Source: Botrimarina mediterranea
Lineage (GTDB): Bacteria > Planctomycetota > Planctomycetia > Pirellulales > Lacipirellulaceae
Length of the DNA stretch: 64,000 nt
NCBI RefSeq assembly: GCF_007753265.1
Contig: NZ_CP036349.1
Location: forward strand, 4,807,363-4,871,362
Direction of reading: 5' to 3'
Shown here in pieces: positions 52,755 to 61,150 of this stretch (the stretch's first letter is position 1; each line of letters starts with the position of its first letter). The translations under genes were made by a program, and so were the position numbers. The notes under the pieces are model-generated. The model saw only the letters and a list, made by a program, of their open reading frames with translations. It was not told where the DNA came from and searched no databases.

Positions 52755-53312
52755 TCACTGCTGCGGCGCGACGCGGTCGCTGTCACCGTACTGACGATCA
52801 TAGTCACCGTACTGGCGGTCGTTGGTCTGCTGCCAATTACGGTCGCCCATGTTCGGCCAGTTGTCCTGGTCGAAGCCCTTGGCGTTCTCGAGACGCTCGG
52901 CGTCGATGTTGAGGACGAAGACCTCGTCGCCATCATGCACCTGCGTCTTCACCGACTTGAAGGGGATGGCGTGCAGCGCGTCGCCGAGGCCAAGGAAGCC
53001 GCCCGTCGAGAGGGCGACGTAGCGGGCCTGCCCGGTCCGCTGGTCGAGCACGACGTCCGAGATCGTACCCACCTGCTCTTCCGCGTTGTTGTAAACCGCG
53101 GCGTTCATCATCTGGCTAGCGCGGATCAAGCCCGTGGGGGTGACTTCGTCCGCACGATCGATTTCGTTGCGATCGACTGTCCGGTCATCGGCGACAGCCT
53201 TGTTCGTTTCATACGGCTGCGAGACGCCGGGTTGGTTCGCGGGTTGTTGGGCCACGAGCATCGCCGGGGCAATGCCGAGCGCCAACGCGGCGCTAAGAAT
53301 CGAGTACTTCAT
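52755..53312 (-). CDS. Secreted PRC-barrel domain protein
   Basis: 185 residues. Signal peptide (cut near AMLVAQ, residue 21), a linker, then a PRC-barrel (about 63-140: LIRASQMMNAAVYNNAEEQVGTISDVVLD; ARYVALSTGGFLGLGDALHAIPF) and a hydrophilic Gln/Asp/Tyr-rich tail with repeats RQYGDYD and RQYGDSD. Exported PRC-barrel proteins of this type are often stress-related; role unknown. AGGAGAG before the ATG, a sigma-54 promoter match upstream and a terminator downstream. Confidence 0.9.
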   Translation of the reverse strand: MKYSILSAALALGIAPAMLVAQQPANQPGVSQPYETNKAVADDRTVDRNEIDRADEVTPTGLIRASQMMNAAVYNNAEEQVGTISDVVLDQRTGQARYVALSTGGFLGLGDALHAIPFKSVKTQVHDGDEVFVLNIDAERLENAKGFDQDNWPNMGDRNWQQTNDRQYGDYDRQYGDSDRVAPQQ

Positions 53313-53449
53313 GGTTCTCTCCTACAGTGTGGTTTGTGCGATCGCGCCAGTGGCGGCGACGCCACGCCGCGTACGCCACGGCGCCTAGGAAGTCGCCGAC
53401 GAGCCGAGCTCGGCGTCGCGACTTCCTTCATCAGGTTGAGCAACGGAGA

Positions 53450-53465
53450 AGCGAAAGGCGTGCCA
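53450..53465 (-). promoter_or_regulatory. Sigma-54 promoter upstream of PRC-barrel gene
   Basis: On minus: TGGCACG-CCTT-TCGCT. The -24 half is perfect and the -12 half has one change (TCGC for TTGC); GG and GC are 10 bases apart. About 140 bases upstream of the gene start. Confidence 0.65.
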
Positions 53466-53778
53466 GCGCACGCTTGCTACCGGTTCTCGCTTTAAATGAA
53501 GTCGTTGACGGATACACGTTGGTCTTCGCATGGATGCGCGGCGTTCGTATCGATCGCGTCGCCGCCATGTACGCCAATTTTCAAGCAACCAGTCTTTCCC
53601 CGTTTAACATCTCGACATTTCGAGAAGGGACCGGAAGAGGATCGCTTTCCACCGGCTGATCGAGCCGCAACCACCGTGCTCGCCAACGACTCACCCCTCG
53701 TGGCCGGCGCCCAGCGTCTCCGCCCGGTTATCGCAATGAAACTGGTCAATTAGGCCAACCCGGCACCCGGGCACGCAT

Positions 53779-53794
53779 TGGCACGGGGCTTGCC
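53779..53794 (+). promoter_or_regulatory. Sigma-54 promoter upstream of acidic lipoprotein
   Basis: TGGCACG-GGGC-TTGCC: perfect -24 and TTGC at -12 with correct spacing. About 98 bases upstream of the lipoprotein ATG. Confidence 0.78.
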
Positions 53795-53891
53795 CCACCG
53801 GTGGCGAAGCAGTTCCTGGGTTTTCCAGAGCCCATCGCCTGCAACGCCACCAACTTTCACACACCGTTTCACTTACCTGGAGCTAACCATC

Positions 53892-54254
53892 ATGCGTTCT
53901 ACCCTCCGTCACTTTGCCGCCGCTTCTGCCTTCGCCGGCCTCGCCGCCTTCACCGGCTGCCAAGACGCGACGACCTATGAAAGCCAAAAGCCGGTCATTA
54001 ATGACCCGGCCGTCGAGGACGAGGTCGAGTTGGAAGAGCGTCAGGATTACGACGCCGACAACGACACCCTCGGAGAGAGCATGGAAGAGGCCGGCGAAGA
54101 CATCTCCGACGCCGTGACCCCGGACCGCACGATCAGCGACGTCGATACGCCGATCGGCGACGTCGAGGTCACCGAAGACCCGGCCACCGGCCGCAAGCGT
54201 GTCGATGTCGATACGCCGCGTGCCGATGTGGATGTCGATGCCGACAACCAATAA
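53892..54254 (+). CDS. Small acidic lipoprotein
   Basis: 120 residues. Signal peptide with lipobox FTGC (Cys about residue 21), then a very acidic, low-complexity chain (EDEVELEERQDYDADNDTL) and a C-terminal half built on a repeated V-D-V/I-D-T-P pattern (SDVDTPIGDVEV, VDVDTPRADVDVDAD). No family recognised. TGGAG precedes the ATG. Preceded by a sigma-54 promoter match and followed by an intrinsic terminator: a single-gene unit. Confidence 0.82.
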   Translation: MRSTLRHFAAASAFAGLAAFTGCQDATTYESQKPVINDPAVEDEVELEERQDYDADNDTLGESMEEAGEDISDAVTPDRTISDVDTPIGDVEVTEDPATGRKRVDVDTPRADVDVDADNQ

Positions 54255-54312
54255 CCGCATCGCCCCGCTACCTTGGTGACCTTCTCTGAGGTAGTCGCGA
54301 AGCGTTTCCTTG

Positions 54313-54373
54313 CCCCTCCTGAGGCGGCTCGGTGTCCCGAAGGCATCGAACCGCTGACGGAGGGGATTTTTTT
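54313..54373 (+). terminator. Intrinsic terminator after the lipoprotein gene
   Basis: CCCCTCC (54313-54319) pairs with GGAGGGG (54359-54365), with inner GCGG/CCGC pairing, followed by seven T (54367-54373). Confidence 0.8.
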
Positions 54374-54418
54374 GCGGTTAACGGTTGGCTGTTAGCTGTT
54401 AAAGCGTGCTTCACTTGG

Positions 54419-54673
54419 CCGTAGCGTTTCTAGCCTCGCTCTGATCCACGGAGCAACGTGGGGAAGTCTCGCGCAGAGACGCAGAAGCGCGGAGTTAGAT
54501 GCCTTCAAGACCCACGCAAGGCGCTAGGCCGCAAAGAACGCGTTGCTCTGCGATCGTTCGCGGCTGAGCTCATTGCTCATTTCTCAACGAATTTGTCTTT
54601 GCGCCTTGGCTGCTTGGCGTGAGTCTTCGCTGCCTACCCTCGGCATCTCCGCGTCTCTGCGCGAGACGCTACG
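54419..54673. repeat. Very long imperfect inverted repeat, CGCAGAGACGC type
   Basis: About 250 bases that fold back on themselves: CCGTAGCGT (54419-54427) with ACGCTACGG (54665-54673); TCTCGCGCAGAGACGC (from 54467) with its complement ending at 54666; and an inner pair of ACGCAAGGCG-type arms (54513-54535 and 54597-54620). No gene inside. Confidence 0.8.
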
Positions 54674-54730
54674 GCAAAATAAAGTACGCTATCGCGAGCG
54701 TGATGGACGTTAACTGCAAAGCGCTAACCG

Positions 54731-54934
54731 CTACTGAAAGAACGCCAGCGCTTCGATCGCCACGGCGACAACGACCATGAAACCCACCGTGCCGACGCCG
54801 AATCGCACCGCGTGACGCAGTATCGACGGCATATCCTCGTGACGCGTCGCGGCGTAGACGAGGCTCACCGCCACCAACAACGGCGGGGCGTACAACAGCC
54901 GATTGACCTCGGCGAGCAGTGGCAGCATTTCCAT
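54731..54934 (-). CDS. Small two-helix membrane protein
   Basis: 67 residues with helices at about 13-30 and 43-65 and a charged loop TRHEDMPSILRH. No family recognised. It follows the DUF6677 gene by 45 bases on the same strand and is probably co-transcribed; the ribosome site (GAGAAGA) is weak. Confidence 0.7.
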   Translation of the reverse strand: MEMLPLLAEVNRLLYAPPLLVAVSLVYAATRHEDMPSILRHAVRFGVGTVGFMVVVAVAIEALAFFQ

Positions 54935-54979
54935 CAGAGTCTTCTCAACGATTGGACGGCGTCGGCGCGACGCGCGGTG

Positions 54980-55735
54980 CTAGGCGGCTGACCCGTCGGG
55001 CGCTGACTTCTCGGCGTCTTTCTTCTCTTCGTCTTCTTTCTCTTCCTCGGCGAGCATCGGCCCCGAGTGCGCGTCGTACACCACCAGCAAGTTCAAGAGA
55101 CCGGCGATGACGGTGTAGACCATCCCGACCTCGAAGCGGAAGCCGAGGTCGTAGCGTCGCTTTGCCGGTCCGTTGGGGTGTCGCACCTCTTCGCCCGACT
55201 CGTCGGTCGAAGTCAGATCGACGCGTCGCTCTCGGGCGTCGCGTTCGCTCGACGGCGGCGGGTAGAACGCCGAGATGAAGAGCGGGCCCTCGTTCGCCAT
55301 GTACCGCGAGCGCTCGATCCAGCCGGGGATCGCCACGACGCCGATGCCCGACTGGCAAATGAACGGCCAACCGTCGTAGAGGAACGGCGGGACCGGCGCG
55401 AGCGGCAGCGTCGAGGCGTAGACCACCTGGCCCTTGCCGATGACCATCCCCGCCAGGAACAGGCTCACGATCGACGCCATGAACAGGACGCCCTTGCGGC
55501 GGCGTCCCTGATAAAGATGCCCCAGCCCCGGGAAAAGCCACGCCAGCAACGCGGCGAGCTTTGGATTGGGCAGGTGAACGGGCGTCGGTTCGGTCGTGTC
55601 GGCCAAGGGGGCGCCAGGGGTCGAGACTAGAGTCGAGATCGCGGCAGTTCCGCGAATCCCAGATTCTACGGCGACCGCCCCACCCCCGGCTAGCCGATCG
55701 TCGGTCGCGGAAAACGCGGCGTTTGTCGGCCGCAT
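54980..55735 (-). CDS. DUF6677 membrane protein (TM2-like)
   Basis: 251 residues. NPKLAALLAWLFPGLGHLYQGRRRKGVLFM opens the conserved part, followed by helices, FICQSGIGVVAIPGWIERSR, and FEVGMVYTVIAGLLNLLVVYDAHSGP near the end: the DUF6677 family of planctomycetes. The acidic/basic C-terminus EEEKEDEEKKDAEKS is likely cytoplasmic. Function unknown. ATG 55735 is the nearest start that keeps the whole domain; no strong ribosome site. Divergent from the CDF exporter. Confidence 0.85.
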   Translation of the reverse strand: MRPTNAAFSATDDRLAGGGAVAVESGIRGTAAISTLVSTPGAPLADTTEPTPVHLPNPKLAALLAWLFPGLGHLYQGRRRKGVLFMASIVSLFLAGMVIGKGQVVYASTLPLAPVPPFLYDGWPFICQSGIGVVAIPGWIERSRYMANEGPLFISAFYPPPSSERDARERRVDLTSTDESGEEVRHPNGPAKRRYDLGFRFEVGMVYTVIAGLLNLLVVYDAHSGPMLAEEEKEDEEKKDAEKSAPDGSAA

Positions 55736-55786
55736 GACGGAACGACCACTGCCAGCGACCGATTGCAGACGGCAAAATCGGGCGTC

Positions 55787-56686
55787 ATGTCCCACTCGCA
55801 TCACCACCCCGCCCCCGCGGAATACGGCAAGGCGTTCGCCCTCGGCGTCGCGCTCAACCTGATCTACGTCGCTGTTGAGGCTGGCTACGGGTTCGCTATC
55901 GGCTCCCTGGCCCTGCTGTCCGACGCCGGCCACAACTTGAGCGACGTGGTCGGTTTGCTGCTCGCTTGGGGCGGGCACACGCTGGCGTCCGTCGCCCCCT
56001 CGCCGCGACGCACTTACGGGTGGCGCGGGGCGAGCGTGCTCGCGGCGCTCGGCAACGCCTTGCTGCTGCTGGCGGCCATTGGGGCTATCGCCTGGGAAGC
56101 GGTTCACCGACTCGCCGAACCCGCCGAGATCGTCGGGCTACCGGTGGTTGTCGTCGCCTCGATCGGCGTCGTCATCAACACGGCTACCGCCCTGCTCTTC
56201 TGGTCAGGCCGGCAACATGATCTCAACGTCCGCGGCGCCTTCCTCCACATGGCCGCCGATGCGGGCGTCTCTGTCGGCGTGGTGCTCGCCGGCTTGGGAA
56301 TCTACGCCACCGGTTGGACATGGATCGATCCCGCTACGAGCCTGGTGATCGCCGCCGTGATCTTCTTCAGCACATGGAGTCTTCTGCTGGCGTCGGTCAA
56401 CCTGGCGATCCAGGGCGTGCCCGAAGGCATCGACCCCACCGAGGTGCACGACTATCTCGCCAGCCTCGACGGCGTCGCCGCGGTGCATGACCTCCACATT
56501 TGGGCGATGAGCACGAGCGAAACTGCGCTCACCGCGCACCTCGTACGGCCCACACTCACGGACGAAGACGAGTTCCTCCACCGCACCGCCGACGCGCTAC
56601 ACGACCGCTTTGGCATCGAGCATACGACGCTCCAGATCGAACGCGGCACCGGGTCTTGTCATCTAAACGATCCTGGCCGTGTCTGA
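55787..56686 (+). CDS. CDF-family cation efflux transporter (CzcD/ZitB type)
   Basis: 299 residues. A His-rich N-terminus (SHSHHH), six membrane helices with the metal-site signatures SDAGHNLSD in helix 2 and HMAADAGVS in helix 5, and a C-terminal ferredoxin-like cytoplasmic domain (VAAVHDLHIWAMSTSETALTAHL). It exports Zn2+ and perhaps Co2+/Cd2+ in exchange for protons. ATG 55787 is used; a TTG at 55763 is possible. The HDxxD-type residues mark the Zn-CDF group. Confidence 0.94.
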   Translation: MSHSHHHPAPAEYGKAFALGVALNLIYVAVEAGYGFAIGSLALLSDAGHNLSDVVGLLLAWGGHTLASVAPSPRRTYGWRGASVLAALGNALLLLAAIGAIAWEAVHRLAEPAEIVGLPVVVVASIGVVINTATALLFWSGRQHDLNVRGAFLHMAADAGVSVGVVLAGLGIYATGWTWIDPATSLVIAAVIFFSTWSLLLASVNLAIQGVPEGIDPTEVHDYLASLDGVAAVHDLHIWAMSTSETALTAHLVRPTLTDEDEFLHRTADALHDRFGIEHTTLQIERGTGSCHLNDPGRV

Positions 56687-56994
56687 ACTGAGTTGTCTTC
56701 TTATCCGCGAAGGACGCGAATCGGCGCGAAGGAAGGAATGAACTGAAAGGCACGAAGGACACTAAGAAAAGGACGTGAGGTGGATCGACCGATAGGGTTG
56801 GTACCCTATAGATTTCCCACCGGGCTCACTCCTTCTTCGTGCCCTTTGTGCCCTTCGTGGTTCAAACCTTCTTCTTTGTTGGCGTCATTTTCGGGCCCTG
56901 CCTCGACTCGCCACGGAGCCTCCTTTCCGTGGTAAACTGTCGTAGCACTTCCAACCCACTCTCATTTCGGCGAACGACACCCGCCCTACAACCA
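56687..56994. repeat. Intergenic repeat region with CGAAGGAC inverted repeat
   Basis: Left part (about 56698-56775) is rich in GCGAAGGACGCGAA and GGCACGAAGGACAC; the right part (about 56828-56868) carries the partly complementary CTTCTTCGTGCCCTTTGTG. Between them is a perfect small hairpin ATAGGGT-TGGT-ACCCTAT (56792-56809). No gene; contains the GH43 leader. Confidence 0.6.
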
Positions 56995-58038
56995 ATGACT
57001 CACTCCTTGCGACGTCCCCCGCTCGTTTCAATCACCATTCTTGCCTGCTTCGCCGCGACGACCCACGCCGCGGAAGCCGATCCGCGTCAGGGCCTACTCA
57101 ACGGCGCCGCCGACCCGACGGGGGTCGCGGTCACCGATGACGACGGCAACACCACCTACTACGTCGCCGCTACCGGCCGCGGCGTGAAGCTGCTCCGCAG
57201 CACCGACCTCAAGTCGTGGGAACCCTACGGCCGCGTCTTTGATCGCGCTGTTCCGCGTTGGGCGCGCCGCGCGATCCCGGGGACCGACGGCATCTGGGCG
57301 CCCGACCTCAGCTACCACGACGGACTCTACTACCTCTACTACAGCGTCTCGACCTTCGGCAGCCAGAAGTCGGTCATCGGCTTGGCCGTGAACAAGTCGC
57401 TCGACCCCGAGAGCCCCGACTACAAGTGGGACGACCGCGGCCTGGTGGTCGCGTCGAGCCCCGAGACGACCAACTTCAACGCGATCGACCCCGCGCTGCT
57501 CGTCGATGAAGACGGCCGCTGGCTCCTCTACTGGGGCTCGTACTGGACCGGCCTCAAGGCGGCCGAGGTCGATCCCGCCACGGGCAAGTTCAAAGAGGGC
57601 GCCGAGATCCAAGCGGTCGCCGCGCGGCCCGACGCGCCGAACCGCGTCATCGAGGCGCCGTACGTGCTCTTCAACGACGGTTACTACTACCTGTTCGTAT
57701 CGTGGGACTCCTGCTGCGACGGCGCCGACAGCACCTACCGCGTCGCCGTCGGCCGCAGCAAGGATGCGCTAGGCCCGTACGTCGACGCCGAGGGCAAGCC
57801 GATGCTCGAAGGGGGCGGCACGATCATCCTCGAAAGCAGCGAGCGCTGGCGCGGCCCCGGCCACAACGGCGTCCTCACCAGCCCCCCCAGCGAAGAATGG
57901 CCCGACGGCAAACAGTGGATGGTGCACCACACGTACGACATGCAGAACCTCGACGCCCACCGCATCCTGCAAGTGCGTCCCTTAACGTGGGGCGAAGAAG
58001 GCTGGCCCAAAGTCGGCGAACCCGTCGCAACGCCGTAA
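56995..58038 (+). CDS. GH43 arabinanase-like glycoside hydrolase, secreted
   Basis: 347 residues with a signal peptide (cut near THAAEA, residue 26). Five-bladed beta-propeller with the GH43 triad: Asp40 (LNGAADPTG, base), Asp165 (NAIDPA, pKa modulator) and Glu220 (VIEAPY, acid). IWAPDLSYHDGLYYLYYSVSTFGSQKSVIGLA and YYLFVSWDSCCDG fit endo-alpha-1,5-L-arabinanases; exo-arabinanase or other GH43 activity is the alternative. The annotated start is ATG 56995; the upstream open frame is repeat sequence. Confidence 0.92.
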   Translation: MTHSLRRPPLVSITILACFAATTHAAEADPRQGLLNGAADPTGVAVTDDDGNTTYYVAATGRGVKLLRSTDLKSWEPYGRVFDRAVPRWARRAIPGTDGIWAPDLSYHDGLYYLYYSVSTFGSQKSVIGLAVNKSLDPESPDYKWDDRGLVVASSPETTNFNAIDPALLVDEDGRWLLYWGSYWTGLKAAEVDPATGKFKEGAEIQAVAARPDAPNRVIEAPYVLFNDGYYYLFVSWDSCCDGADSTYRVAVGRSKDALGPYVDAEGKPMLEGGGTIILESSERWRGPGHNGVLTSPPSEEWPDGKQWMVHHTYDMQNLDAHRILQVRPLTWGEEGWPKVGEPVATP

Positions 58039-58050
58039 CCACTAACCTTC

Positions 58051-58172
58051 GATCCTCAGCCGAGGGCGGCAGCCCCCGGCGCGCCACTAGACGATGTAAC
58101 CACGGATGACACCGATACCTCGGATAGAAGAGGTGGTGCTACCTCCTCCATGCGATTCGTGTCATCCGTGGT
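58051..58172. repeat. Solo half-repeat plus CCACGGATGACAC inverted repeat
   Basis: 58051-58079 (CTCAGCCGAGGGCGGCAGCC and following) matches one arm of the branched repeat at 47426-47502. 58099-58112 (ACCACGGATGACAC) and 58159-58172 are perfect 14-base inverted arms with an inner AGGTGG/CCTCC region. Both lie downstream of GH43. Confidence 0.8.
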
Positions 58173-58257
58173 CTTGCAAAGGTGCACAACCAAAGTAGCC
58201 CACCGATCGAGCAAACGCTTACCATTGACGCGTGACGGTTCAAGCTAGGAAACCAAA

Positions 58258-58866
58258 CTAAAGGACTTTCTGATTTCGCAACAGCATTTTCGCTGTGACC
58301 GCCTCAATGGAGTTTTCGTAGCCCCCGTCTGCCATTGCTACGATTCGCTGCCGGATGTCTTCGGGCGTAATTAGCTCCCATCCGCTCTTCGCAAAATGCT
58401 CTTCGACCCACGGCCGATGCTTCGTGACCATCCGACCCGCTGCGAGACAAAGCTGGACGGAGGCATTGGGAAGAATGGCGCCCGACTCTTTGAGTGATTG
58501 AAGGAGCCGTGACAAGACAACGTGACGCAGCACCGGCTCATTGAACAACTTGAGGTTCTTACCTCCTTCGAAGCCACGACGCGCGACGCCGGGGCTATCC
58601 AGGTAGCTCTTGCACTCGATCGCTTTGACCACATTCTCCGTGGGCTTGTACGCGATGACATCAATCTCCCAGCGTGGAGAAGAAATTCGGCCAATCTCCG
58701 CCTTGTCCTTGGCTGTTAACGGGACTTTATGACTGATCGCAGTCCAATATCCTTGTCGATCATGGATCCCAGCGACAACGTGCTCAAATGCGTCCACGCG
58801 AAAAGTTTCCCGAACGTGTAGGGCAGCCCTCACCTGCCAAGCCCAGTTAGTACCTATAGACTCCAA
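58258..58866 (-). CDS. PD-(D/E)XK nuclease-like protein, orphan
   Basis: 202 residues. WEIDVIAYKPTENVVKAIECKSY gives Asp69, Glu84 and Lys86 in the D-x(n)-E-x-K layout of restriction-like nucleases; a hydrophobic strand precedes each. No methyltransferase, helicase or other partner is nearby. GC looks lower than in the neighbours and codon use differs, so transfer is possible. It starts at a TTG (58866) that overlaps the 3' end of the upstream PEP-CTERM gene by 20 bases; a GTG at 58833 is an alternative. Whether it is a nuclease is inference from the motif. Confidence 0.7.
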   Translation of the reverse strand: MESIGTNWAWQVRAALHVRETFRVDAFEHVVAGIHDRQGYWTAISHKVPLTAKDKAEIGRISSPRWEIDVIAYKPTENVVKAIECKSYLDSPGVARRGFEGGKNLKLFNEPVLRHVVLSRLLQSLKESGAILPNASVQLCLAAGRMVTKHRPWVEEHFAKSGWELITPEDIRQRIVAMADGGYENSIEAVTAKMLLRNQKVL

Positions 58867-60562
58867 CTCGGCGCCGGGGAATTGGTGCCATCAAAGCAAA
58901 TCCGAGCAGACTCATGGTGGTGGGCTCGGGAATCGCATCGACGAGCAGAATCGCTGTTGTGTCGTCGGTAAACCGGACGAGCACCGCCAGGTCGCCGTTG
59001 TCATTGAATCCGCTAGCGAGCCCCCCGCCGGGCGAGGCGTCGGAGGCGAAGGCCATGCCTTGGATTTCTCGGACGTCGTTAGGCTCGACTTCGACTTGGT
59101 CACCTCTCAACACAAGCGGAATCACGCCGCCCTCACGCTCGGCTAGAAAAACCCCACCACCAAAACTGCCGTCGGGATTTCGATAGCTGGCGCTGAAGGC
59201 GATCTGCCCGACTCGGTTCATCTGAATGCCCGACTCGCTGGTGAAGGTCGGGTTCCGGTAAAACGTTGTTCCCGCGGGCAGGCCCGGGACTTGTTCCCCG
59301 TCCCTATAGATCCAATCCAGCACGCCATCGCGTTCGACCATCAACGCCATGTGGTTTTCGCCAGGGGCGGCGATGCTGGAGAGGTTGGCGTAGAACGCCA
59401 CGTCGCCGAGGTCATTGATCTGCAGCGGCTGAACGCTCCCGTCGCTATAGATGTCCGACACCCGGAAATCGGGGCGCGCCGCAAGCGTTTGTGTCGCCGC
59501 GATGACTTCACGCAACGGCTCGTCCAGGCTCGGGTCGTAAGCCCACACCGAACGACGCAACCCGTTTCCGGCGAAGATGCCGTTGTAGAGCCACGAGGTG
59601 AAGACGGTCTTCCCTTCCGCATTCCGAGCGACGTTCATGAACGGCGTGGTGATATTGGGATTCCCAAACTCCGTAAACTCCGGATAGCCGGGAGGGAGGT
59701 CTCCCTCGTTGACGATCGGAGTCGCCGAGCCGCCACGGAAGTCGATAATCTGCGAATCGACGCGCCGATTGCCCAGCGGCAGCAGACGAGTCACCGCCGC
59801 GCTGCTTCCGCCGTTCTCTTCCAGGGAGACTTGCGTGACGAACTGTAAGGGATCGGGGTAGGCGGATGTTTGGCCAAACAACGGCGTCGATCGTCCGCTA
59901 CGGACACGGAAGAAAGCTTGAGTTGACTCATTCCCTGACACGTCGTTGACGCGCGAACTGTAGTGGAGGAACCCGTTGCTGTCGTACGTGACATTGGAGA
60001 TTGGTCCCGTCAACGTGCGTTCGCCGACGTTGGGGAACGTAATCGGGCTGCCGAGCCGCGCCGCGGTCGTTGTCGTTCCTGCCTGCGACTCGAAAAGAGC
60101 AAAGTCGCTGGCGCCGGTGACGTCTCCGCCCGTCAAGTCCGCGCCGAAGGCCACGGCGCCTTGCTCACTGAGATTGCGATGACCGAAGTAGAGCGATTCG
60201 TACCGTACCCCGCGCGGTTGCCCGGCGGCGGTCTCCCCCTCCCTAGCGACCAGCCGTAGAGAATCGCCGTCGTAGAAGTAGTTCGCCCAGTCGTTGGTGG
60301 TATCGACGCCCGGTCCCTCTAGCCAGGTCAGGAAGAACAAGTCGCCTTGGTTATTGAGCAGCGGCGCAAGAATCTCCTGTTGGCTTACGCTTCTAAAGGT
60401 CACGCCATCAGCGACGCCCGGCGCCTGTTGTCCGGAGATCATCACGACCTGATGCTTGCCCAACTCGCTTCGGCAAGGCGCTGGAAACAGGGCGAGCACC
60501 GTCAGCACTACAAGCCAGATCTCGCAGCAGACCATCGAGCGGCGTAATTGAGCAACGGCCAC
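58847..60562 (-). CDS. PEP-CTERM protein with NxxGxxAF tandem repeats
   Basis: 571 residues. Signal peptide to about 32, then repeated units with NLSEQGAVAF, NDLGDVAFYA, NRVGQIAFSA and NDNGDLAVL, the choice-of-anchor tandem repeat NxxGxxAF type (probably a beta-propeller), and a C-terminal PEP-CTERM tail IPEPTTMSLLG, a helix and RRR. The tail continues past the basic end with VGVYRY, which is unusual. The GTG start at 60562 has AGAGG 7 bases upstream. Function unknown; exosortase-sorted surface protein. Confidence 0.85.
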   Translation of the reverse strand: MAVAQLRRSMVCCEIWLVVLTVLALFPAPCRSELGKHQVVMISGQQAPGVADGVTFRSVSQQEILAPLLNNQGDLFFLTWLEGPGVDTTNDWANYFYDGDSLRLVAREGETAAGQPRGVRYESLYFGHRNLSEQGAVAFGADLTGGDVTGASDFALFESQAGTTTTAARLGSPITFPNVGERTLTGPISNVTYDSNGFLHYSSRVNDVSGNESTQAFFRVRSGRSTPLFGQTSAYPDPLQFVTQVSLEENGGSSAAVTRLLPLGNRRVDSQIIDFRGGSATPIVNEGDLPPGYPEFTEFGNPNITTPFMNVARNAEGKTVFTSWLYNGIFAGNGLRRSVWAYDPSLDEPLREVIAATQTLAARPDFRVSDIYSDGSVQPLQINDLGDVAFYANLSSIAAPGENHMALMVERDGVLDWIYRDGEQVPGLPAGTTFYRNPTFTSESGIQMNRVGQIAFSASYRNPDGSFGGGVFLAEREGGVIPLVLRGDQVEVEPNDVREIQGMAFASDASPGGGLASGFNDNGDLAVLVRFTDDTTAILLVDAIPEPTTMSLLGFALMAPIPRRRVGVYRY

Positions 60563-61150
60563 TTGCCAACCTCTGAGAAGACGGTTCCGAGTCGATAAAT
60601 AACAACGGAGGAAGTTTAAGCGGGCTGGCGCAAGCGATCAAACAAGCACGCGACACCGATGGCACGACGAAGGAACCAATTCATATCCCTACGAAGGGCC
60701 CGTTGCGGCGCTAGAGTTGGAGCCCGCCCGCTTCATTCGAAACGTCGTTTAGCCGGGACCCAGAACCGTCCCACCCTACTCAGCCGCCTCGGTGGCCAAA
60801 CCCCGCCCAAAAAGCCGCCGGAAAACCCGAATATCCGCCCACCGCGCCAGAGCCCCGTAGAGGCCCCATCCGGGCCTCGTCACCCTCACCCTACACATGG
60901 ACGGGCGAACACCCAATCGCCACTCCACGTAGCCCCTACGGCCCTCAGAACGCATGCCAGGGAGCGTCTGTCGTGGCGGCTGGGAGGTGGTTCTCCCGGC
61001 GGGGGGTTTTTGGGGTAAATCCACCAAGGCGACGCGGGGCGAGGGTAGTTCCACTCAGCACCAGTCGCGACCCAGAAGGGTCCGTGAACGGCGACGGCAG
61101 AGCGAGAGCCCTCGTCGACGAGGTCAGCGTGCCCAACGATGTCTCCTCGA
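60563..61150. other. Intergenic stretch with no supported gene
   Basis: About 590 bases between two minus-strand genes. C-rich on plus; open frames are Pro/Arg-rich and unlikely to be coding. No RNA gene recognised. Confidence 0.4.
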
